Source of the DNA: Bifidobacterium breve
GTDB lineage: Bacteria > Actinomycetota > Actinomycetes > Nanopelagicales > Nanopelagicaceae
Assembly: GCA_945863115.1 (NCBI GenBank)
Contig: CAMAYZ010000001.1
Span: forward strand, 62,001-126,000
Direction: 5' to 3'
Length of the DNA: 64,000 bases
Position numbers and translations under genes: made by a program. Shown here piece after piece: positions 57,410-64,000 of the stretch; within the stretch, counting starts at the first letter, position 1; each line of letters opens with the position of its first letter. The notes below the pieces were generated by a model. That model searched no databases, was not told where the DNA came from, and worked only from the letters and a program-made list of their open reading frames with translations.

Positions 57410-58846
57410 ATGCTAGATAGTTATTTCAAAATATCTGAACGTGGCTCAACCGTAGGTCGCGAAGTTCGTGGTGGTTTCGTCACGTTCTTCACAATGGCTT
57501 ACATCGTGGCACTTAACCCGTTGATCATCGGATTATCTAAAGATGCTGACGGAAAGTATCTCGGAGGTGGCGACGCTCCAAACCTTGCAGCTATTGCTGC
57601 AGCAACTGCGTTAATCGCAGGTGTTCTTACAATCCTCATGGGTGTAGTTGGAAACTTTCCACTTGCGCTCGCAACAGGTCTTGGCCTAAACACATTCGTT
57701 GCAGTGAGTATTGCATCGCAGATGTCATGGGCAGATGCAATGGGACTTGTTGTTCTAGAAGGAATCATTATTACCATTCTTGTTCTGACTGGTTTTAGAA
57801 AAGCGGTATTCGGTGCGGTTCCTGCGCAACTTAAGATCGCAATCTCAGTTGGTATCGGTCTTTTCATTGCTCTAATCGGTCTGGTTGATGCAGGCTTCGT
57901 TCGTCGCACAGGTGTTGGTCCAGTGCCAGTAACACTCGGCGATGGCGGAACTCTTGTTGGTTGGCCAATCGTTGTATTTTGTTTTGGTCTTCTATTGATG
58001 ATCGGACTTATGGTCAAGAAGGTAAAGGGTGCAATTCTTATCGCAATCATCGTTTCAACTGCAGTTGCGATTGCAATTGAATCAGCCTTCAAAATTGGCC
58101 CATTGTTCGATGGCGCTACAGGAAAAACTAATCCAAAGGGCTGGAATCTAAACGTTCCTGCAATGCCTTCCGAAGTAGTTGCCACACCTGATTTTGGTCT
58201 TCTAGGACAATTCAGCCTCTTCGGTTCTTTCGAAAGAATTTCACTTGTTGCAGCAATCCTCTTTGTGTTCACACTATTGCTATCTGACTTCTTCGACACT
58301 GTCGGAACAGTTACAGCAATCGGTCACGAATCAGGATTGATCGACAGCAAGGGCGAAGTTCCAAATAACAACAAGATTCTCTTTGTTGACTCAGTGGCCG
58401 CAATGGCCGGTGGAGCTGGAAGCATCTCTTCAAATACCAGCTACATCGAATCAGCAGCAGGTGTTGGTGAAGGTGCGCGAACAGGTTTGTCATCAGTAAT
58501 AACTGGTGTGCTATTCCTGTTGACCACATTCCTTGCACCACTTGTTGCAGTTATTCCTTACGAAGCAGCAACTCCTGCTCTTGTTGTCGTCGGATTCTTG
58601 ATGATGTCACAGATCAAGGGCTTGGATTGGGCTGACTATGGAATCGGAATTCCTGCATTCCTAACAATTATCTTGATGCCATTTACTTACAATATTTCTG
58701 TAGGTATCGGCGCAGGATTTGTTTCACATGTTGTGATTCGTGTTATCCAAGGCCGTCGTAGCGAAGTTCATCCGCTGCTTCTCTTGGTATCTGGTCTCTT
58801 CATGGTCTACTTCTTAAGCTCACCAATTAATACTTGGATTGGCTAA
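57410..58846 (+). CDS. NCS2 family (AzgA/AdeQ-type) purine permease
   Basis: MLDSYFKISERGSTVGREVRGGFVTFFTMAYIVALNPLIIG; NTSYIESAAGVGEGARTGLSSV; ATG 57410 preferred. Confidence 0.9.
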   Translation: MLDSYFKISERGSTVGREVRGGFVTFFTMAYIVALNPLIIGLSKDADGKYLGGGDAPNLAAIAAATALIAGVLTILMGVVGNFPLALATGLGLNTFVAVSIASQMSWADAMGLVVLEGIIITILVLTGFRKAVFGAVPAQLKIAISVGIGLFIALIGLVDAGFVRRTGVGPVPVTLGDGGTLVGWPIVVFCFGLLLMIGLMVKKVKGAILIAIIVSTAVAIAIESAFKIGPLFDGATGKTNPKGWNLNVPAMPSEVVATPDFGLLGQFSLFGSFERISLVAAILFVFTLLLSDFFDTVGTVTAIGHESGLIDSKGEVPNNNKILFVDSVAAMAGGAGSISSNTSYIESAAGVGEGARTGLSSVITGVLFLLTTFLAPLVAVIPYEAATPALVVVGFLMMSQIKGLDWADYGIGIPAFLTIILMPFTYNISVGIGAGFVSHVVIRVIQGRRSEVHPLLLLVSGLFMVYFLSSPINTWIG

Positions 58847-58870
58847 TTAAGTAATCGAGAAGTAAAAAAG

Positions 58871-58902
58871 AAAGGGCTCGGGGGAAACCTCGGGCCCTTT
58901 TT
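58871..58902 (+). terminator. rho-independent terminator
   Basis: AAAGGGCTCGGGGG-aaa-CCTCGGGCCCTTTTT. Confidence 0.85.
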
Positions 58903-58970
58903 ACATTCTCAGGCGGTTTCCCGTTGGTTTTGGAGAGGGAATTTAGGGCTTAGAATTCGGACTTACGCCG

Positions 58971-59043
58971 CGGGGCGTAGCGTAGTGGCTAGCGCGCCTG
59001 CTTTGGGAGCAGGAGACCGGAGGTTCGAATCCTCTCGCCCCGA
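58971..59043 (+). tRNA. tRNA-Pro(TGG)
   Basis: CGGGGCG...CCTGC-TTTGGGA-GCAGG...GGAGGTTCGAATCCTCT-CGCCCCG-A, CCA encoded. Confidence 0.95.
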
Positions 59044-59084
59044 CCAGAACAATTAATTCTCATAAATAAAACTCAAGGAGCAAA

Positions 59085-60374
59085 GTGAAAAGCGCAGTCG
59101 AAACTCTTTCCCCAACTCGTGTAAAGCTTTCTATTGAAGTTTCTTTTGAAGAATTAGAACCACATATTTCAGGTGCCTATAAAGCTCTTGGCGAACGTAT
59201 CAATATCCCAGGATTTCGTAAGGGCAAAGTTCCACAAGCGATGATCGAACAACGTGTTGGTCGCCCAGCAATTTTGGATGAAGCTATTAATTCATCTATT
59301 TCACCATTTTATGCCGCGGCACTTAAAGAGCAGAATGTTTTTGTAATCGGTCGTCCAAATATTGAAGTTACCGAATTAGTTGATCGCGAGAAGTTCTCAT
59401 TCACCGCAGAAGTAGATGTGCGACCAGAATTAAAGCTGCCAGATTTTTCAAAGATTACTCTCACCGTAGAAGATGTCGTCGTCGCTGATTCAGAAGTAGA
59501 AGAGCAAGTAGATGCCCTGCGCGCACGTTTTGGAACTTTGACCACAGTTGAAAAAGCTGTCGAGAATGGTGACTTTGTCTCATTAGATTTAGTCGCAACA
59601 ATTAATGGCGAAGCTGTTGAAGGTGGAACTGCTAACGATCTTTCTTATGAAGTTGGCACAAACCGCATGGTTGATGGCCTGGATGAAGCACTGATCGGTT
59701 TAAAGGCCGGGGAGTCAAAGAGATTTGAAACCAAACTTGTTGGTCAGAAGGATGATGAAAAGGGCGCAGTAGATGCAACAGTCAAAGCTGTTAAGCACCG
59801 CGATCTTCCAGAATTAAATGATGATTTTGCAAAGCTTGGATCTGAATTTGAAACGCTGGCTGAACTTCGCGCCGATATCCAAACTCGCCTAGAGCGCGTT
59901 AAGCATCTAGAGCAAGGTGCCCACGCAAGAGACCTTCTTGTCGAGAAGTTGATCGCTGACGTAGAAATCCCATTGCCAGAAAACATAATTGAAGATGAAG
60001 TAAATGATCACCTTGAAAAAGAAGGTCGCCTCGAAGATGCCGAGCACCGCAAAGAAGTGACTGAAGAAGTTTCAAAGTCGCTGACCCAAGAAATCCTCTT
60101 CGATAACATAGTTTCTGCCGAAAGCGTTTCAGTGAATGAGAATGAATTAACTGAATACCTGATCCGCGCATCCCAGCGTTATGGAATGTCACCTGAGCAA
60201 TTCATGAAGGAAGTTTCAGATGCTGGCCAGATCACAACAATGGTCGCTGAAGTTTCTAGAGCCAAGGCCCTTGCAGGCGTCTTATCTCGTGTAAAGGTTG
60301 TTACAACTTCTGGCAAAGAAGTAAACCTCGAAGAGTTGGCACCAAAGCAAGCTGCTGCGCCAGCCGCCGAATAA
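59085..60374 (+). CDS. tig: trigger factor
   Basis: MKSAVETLSPTRVKLSIEVSFEELEPHISGAYKALGERINIPGFRKGKVPQAMIEQRVG. Confidence 0.95.
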   Translation: MKSAVETLSPTRVKLSIEVSFEELEPHISGAYKALGERINIPGFRKGKVPQAMIEQRVGRPAILDEAINSSISPFYAAALKEQNVFVIGRPNIEVTELVDREKFSFTAEVDVRPELKLPDFSKITLTVEDVVVADSEVEEQVDALRARFGTLTTVEKAVENGDFVSLDLVATINGEAVEGGTANDLSYEVGTNRMVDGLDEALIGLKAGESKRFETKLVGQKDDEKGAVDATVKAVKHRDLPELNDDFAKLGSEFETLAELRADIQTRLERVKHLEQGAHARDLLVEKLIADVEIPLPENIIEDEVNDHLEKEGRLEDAEHRKEVTEEVSKSLTQEILFDNIVSAESVSVNENELTEYLIRASQRYGMSPEQFMKEVSDAGQITTMVAEVSRAKALAGVLSRVKVVTTSGKEVNLEELAPKQAAAPAAE

Positions 60375-60510
60375 TCTGGCCTTTCTCTCAAGGCGAACAC
60401 TCAAAGCCCGATTTTTGCCAATTTGCGGAAGCATTTGGCCCGAAACATTGTTAGTGTCATTGCTAGGTAAATAAGGTAGAAAAGATTAAATAAACAATCA
60501 GGAGGAAGTT

Positions 60511-61128
60511 GTGGAACTCAATACGCCGCGTCTTGCGGGTTCGGCACCAAGTGGTGGATTAGATGACCAGGTTTATAACCGTCTTCTAAAAGAGCGCATC
60601 ATCTTCTTAGGTTCAGTAGTTGAAGATTCAATGGCCAATGCCATCTCTGCTCAGTTGCTATTACTTGCAGCTGAAGATCCAGATAAAGATATTTTCCTTT
60701 ACATAAATTCACCAGGCGGTTCAATCTCTGCCGGTATGGCAATTTATGACACCATGCAATACATCAAGAATGATGTTGCAACAGTTGCAATGGGACTTGC
60801 TGCATCAATGGGTCAGTTCTTACTTTGCGCAGGTGCACCAGGCAAGCGCTACGCACTTCCACACGCAAGAATTATGATGCACCAACCTTCAGGTGGAATC
60901 GGTGGAACTGCTTCAGATATCAAGATTCAAGCCGAACAAATGTCATTTACAAAGAAGAAGATGGCAGAACTAATCTCTTTCCACACTGGACAGAAGGCTG
61001 AAACTATTGAAGCTGATTCTGATCGCGATCGCTGGTTCACGGCTGAAGACGCAAAAGAATATGGCTTCGTAGATCACGTCGTGCGTTCAGCAGGACAAGT
61101 ATCTGGAAGCGGAGGAACTGCTAAATGA
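60511..61128 (+). CDS. clpP: ATP-dependent Clp protease proteolytic subunit, copy 1
   Basis: [66 protein letters not shown] start. Confidence 0.94.
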   Translation: MELNTPRLAGSAPSGGLDDQVYNRLLKERIIFLGSVVEDSMANAISAQLLLLAAEDPDKDIFLYINSPGGSISAGMAIYDTMQYIKNDVATVAMGLAASMGQFLLCAGAPGKRYALPHARIMMHQPSGGIGGTASDIKIQAEQMSFTKKKMAELISFHTGQKAETIEADSDRDRWFTAEDAKEYGFVDHVVRSAGQVSGSGGTAK

Positions 61129-61733
61129 TAAATAACCGTTACATACTTCCAACTATTGAAGAGAAGACTTCATATGGATACAAGCGTTTAGATCCATATA
61201 CAAAGCTCTTCGAAGAGCGCATTATTTTCTTAGGCCAGGCGATTGATGACACCGTTGCAAACGATGTCATGGCCCAACTTTTAACTCTGGAATCTATGGA
61301 TCCAGATCGCGACATCATGATGTATATAAATTCACCAGGCGGTTCTTTCACTGCTCTGACTGCAATTTATGACACGATGCAATTTGTTCGACCAGATGTA
61401 ATGACAATTTGTTTGGGACAAGCAGCATCAGCTGCAGCAATCTTGCTTGCTGGCGGTGCAAAGGGAAAGCGCTACGCCCTTGAACATGCACGCATCTTGA
61501 TTCACCAGCCATATAGCGAAGGTGGCGGACAGGGTTCAGATATTGAAATCCAAGCCCGCGAAATTATGCGAATGCGTGCCTTGCTAGAAGAGATGTTGGT
61601 CAAGCATTCTGTTAAGAGCGCCGAAGAAATTACAAAAGATATCGAACGCGACAAGATCCTTACCGCAGCAGAAGCTGTTGAATACGGACTTATCGACCAA
61701 GTTATGGTGAGCCGCAAGGCATCAGCAAAATAA
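61125..61733 (+). CDS. clpP: ATP-dependent Clp protease proteolytic subunit, copy 2
   Basis: [63 protein letters not shown]. Confidence 0.94.
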   Translation: MINNRYILPTIEEKTSYGYKRLDPYTKLFEERIIFLGQAIDDTVANDVMAQLLTLESMDPDRDIMMYINSPGGSFTALTAIYDTMQFVRPDVMTICLGQAASAAAILLAGGAKGKRYALEHARILIHQPYSEGGGQGSDIEIQAREIMRMRALLEEMLVKHSVKSAEEITKDIERDKILTAAEAVEYGLIDQVMVSRKASAK

Positions 61734-61760
61734 AAATTCGCCTATAAGCGAACAGAGTTA

Positions 61761-61801
61761 GGCTGGGATTTGCCCGCAAGAATCGGGGCAAAGTCCTAGC
61801 C
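61761..61801 (+). other. long stem-loop in the clpP2-clpX intergenic region
   Basis: GGCTGGGATTTGCCCg...cGGGGCAAAGTCCTAGCC; near-complete complementarity ending 8 nt before the clpX ATG. Confidence 0.65.
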
Positions 61802-61808
61802 TTCTCTT

Positions 61809-63116
61809 ATGAATACGCGCATTGGTGAATCTGGCGATCTCTTGAAATGTTCTTTCTGCGGAAAGACCCAGAAGCAAGTTAAGAAGTTAATTGCCGGTCC
61901 TGGCGTTTACATCTGCGATGAATGTATTGAACTTTGTAATGAAATTATTATTGAAGAGCTCGAAGAGACCAGCACGCTTGGACTTGCTGAACTTCCAAAG
62001 CCACAAGAGATTTATGAATTTCTAGACCAGTATGTTGTTGGCCAAGATCGCGCAAAGAAATCTTTATCGGTTGCGGTATACAACCACTACAAACGCGTGC
62101 AATCTGGTGAATCAAAGCGCGAAGAATCAATCGAATTATCTAAATCAAATATTTTAATTCTTGGACCAACAGGTTGCGGTAAAACGCTGCTTGCTCAAAC
62201 GTTGGCTCGCATGCTCAATGTGCCATTTGCAATCGCAGATGCAACCGCATTAACTGAAGCGGGATACGTTGGTGAAGATGTTGAGAACATTCTGCTTAAG
62301 TTAATCCAAGCCGCTGATTACGATGTTAAAAAAGCCGAAACCGGAATTATCTATATTGATGAAATTGATAAGGTTGCACGCAAGAGCGAGAACCCATCAA
62401 TTACTCGCGACGTTTCAGGTGAAGGTGTGCAGCAAGCACTTCTAAAGATTCTTGAAGGCACAACAGCTGCGGTTCCACCACAAGGTGGACGTAAGCACCC
62501 ACATCAAGAATTTCTACAAATTGATACAACAAATATTCTCTTTATTGTTGGTGGCGCATTTGCTGGACTTGAGAAAATTATTGAAGGTCGCAAAGGCAAA
62601 GCTGGAGTTGGATTCAACGCAACACTTCAAAGCGCAGAAGAAAACGCGGCAAAAGATTTCTTCGGCGATGTAATGCCAGAAGATTTGCTGAAGTTTGGAA
62701 TGATTCCAGAATTTATTGGTCGTCTACCAATTCTTACAAGTGTTGAAAATCTTGATCGCCCAGCACTTATGGAAATCCTTACTGAACCAAAGAATGCATT
62801 GGTAAAGCAGTATCAGAAGCTATTTGAATTAGATGATGTAGAACTTGAATTTTCACCTGATGCACTAGAAGTTGTTGCCGATCTTGCGATAAAACGCGGA
62901 ACTGGTGCACGTGGACTTCGCGCGATTATGGAAGAAACTTTGCTTGGCGTTATGTATGAGATTCCATCTAAGCCAGAAGTGGCAAAGGTGATAATTACGC
63001 CACAAGTTGTTCTAAAAGAAGCGGCTCCAACATTGGTTAATCGCCCTGCAGGTGGCCCAAAGCGCCAGAGCAAGGCCGATAAGGCTGAGAAGAGTTCAGA
63101 AGAGAAGAGCGCTTAA
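61809..63116 (+). CDS. clpX: ATP-dependent Clp protease ATP-binding subunit ClpX
   Basis: Zn finger [51 protein letters not shown]. Confidence 0.95.
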   Translation: MNTRIGESGDLLKCSFCGKTQKQVKKLIAGPGVYICDECIELCNEIIIEELEETSTLGLAELPKPQEIYEFLDQYVVGQDRAKKSLSVAVYNHYKRVQSGESKREESIELSKSNILILGPTGCGKTLLAQTLARMLNVPFAIADATALTEAGYVGEDVENILLKLIQAADYDVKKAETGIIYIDEIDKVARKSENPSITRDVSGEGVQQALLKILEGTTAAVPPQGGRKHPHQEFLQIDTTNILFIVGGAFAGLEKIIEGRKGKAGVGFNATLQSAEENAAKDFFGDVMPEDLLKFGMIPEFIGRLPILTSVENLDRPALMEILTEPKNALVKQYQKLFELDDVELEFSPDALEVVADLAIKRGTGARGLRAIMEETLLGVMYEIPSKPEVAKVIITPQVVLKEAAPTLVNRPAGGPKRQSKADKAEKSSEEKSA

Positions 63117-63132
63117 TCTAGACTCATCTCCT

Positions 63133-64000
63133 ATGAGCGATAGCAATAAATCTAGTAAGAAAGAGTTAGCGGCAACTTTCACGCCCGCTGACATCGAAGC
63201 GCCGCTCTATCAAAAATGGTTATTGGCTGGTTACTTCACAGCAGATGCAAAATCAACAAAACCGCCATTCACAATTGTTATTCCACCACCAAATGTCACA
63301 GGTAGTTTGCACATTGGTCACGCGCTAGACCACACACTTCAAGATGTTTTAATTCGCATGAAGCGCATGAAAGGTTTTGAAGCGCTCTGGCTTCCGGGAA
63401 TGGATCACGCAGGAATTGCCACTCAAAATGTTGTTGAGAAACAATTAGCTGCAAAAGGTTTATCGAGACATGATCTTGGACGCGAAGCATTTGTTGCAAA
63501 AGTTTGGGAATGGAAAGAAGAATCTGGTGGCTTAATTCTTGACCAGATGAAACGTCTTGGTGATTCTGTTGATTGGTCGCGCGAGCGATTTACGATGGAT
63601 GCCGGATTGTCGAAGGCAGTCCTTGAAATCTTCAAACGTTTATATGATGCAGAATTAATTTATCGCGCAGAACGGATTATCAACTGGTGTCCACGATGTT
63701 TAACTGCGCTCTCAGATATCGAAGTAGAACATAGCGATGATTCTGGTGAATTCGTTCAAGTTCGATATGGCGATGATGAAGTTTCAATCGTAGTTGCAAC
63801 CACACGTGCTGAAACAATGATGGGCGATGGTGCTGTTGCGGTTCACCCAGATGATCCAAGATATAAGGATTTAATTGGCAAGAAAGTTTTGTTGCCGTTA
63901 GTAAATCGGATGATTCCAATTATTGCGGATGAGTTAGTTGATCCAGACTTCGGAACTGGTGCAGTAAAAGTAACTGGTGCTCACGATCCAAATGACTTTG
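63133..64000 (+). CDS. valS: valyl-tRNA synthetase (3' end outside window)
   Basis: [35 protein letters not shown]...[53 protein letters not shown]. Confidence 0.93.
   Translation, partial: MSDSNKSSKKELAATFTPADIEAPLYQKWLLAGYFTADAKSTKPPFTIVIPPPNVTGSLHIGHALDHTLQDVLIRMKRMKGFEALWLPGMDHAGIATQNVVEKQLAAKGLSRHDLGREAFVAKVWEWKEESGGLILDQMKRLGDSVDWSRERFTMDAGLSKAVLEIFKRLYDAELIYRAERIINWCPRCLTALSDIEVEHSDDSGEFVQVRYGDDEVSIVVATTRAETMMGDGAVAVHPDDPRYKDLIGKKVLLPLVNRMIPIIADELVDPDFGTGAVKVTGAHDPNDF

Noticed and set aside
57499-58299. 266-aa minus-strand ORF inside the NCS2 permease
   Set aside because: Shadow ORF (Thr/Pro/Ile/Arg-rich) antisense to a recognisable transporter.
60511-61733. Tandem clpP genes considered as a novel duplication
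   Set aside because: Two ClpP paralogs (ClpP1P2) in tandem before clpX are a well-known actinobacterial arrangement.

Overview
This 64 kb window is almost entirely coding. It looks like a streamlined, low-GC actinobacterial chromosome. Gene content (mycothiol MshB, MoeZ-type ThiF-rhodanese, DUF3107-like/TetR/MarC, fdxA-dapC, Orn, Trigger factor-ClpP1-ClpP2-ClpX-ValS) suggests a freshwater acI/Nanopelagicales-like organism, but that placement is inference. Main blocks: (1) Mrp-like ATPase end, MgtE-N/CBS protein plus an Nramp-like permease, PHP, MarC, moeZ, mshB, cysS, fdxA, dapC. (2) A sugar-acid/inositol catabolic island (about 13-31.8 kb): a three-gene UxaA/SAF set, FMN hydroxyacid dehydrogenase, two Zn-dehydrogenases, four Gfo/Idh oxidoreductases, iolB, iolD, iolE, LacI regulator, aldehyde dehydrogenase, HpcH/HpaI aldolase and a 2-hydroxyacid dehydrogenase. 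(3) A small accessory stretch (about 37-40.8 kb) with a LuxR/MalT-like regulator and a secreted HExxH protein bounded by a 22-bp direct repeat derived from the tRNA-Lys 3' end. (4) pstCAB-pstS with tandem 11-bp PHO-box-like repeats. (5) Housekeeping genes, a collagen-like Gly-X-Y surface protein, and the tig-clpP-clpP-clpX-valS block. Five tRNAs (Lys-CTT, His-GTG, Arg-TCT, Gly-TCC, Pro-TGG) were read by eye. No CRISPR array, rRNA, transposase, integrase or clear prophage was seen. The observations most worth checking are the tRNA-Lys-bounded cassette, the Nramp/MgtE-N pair with non-canonical metal-site motifs, the inositol cluster without a visible IolC/IolJ, and the three-gene UxaA set containing a paralog that lacks the catalytic core.
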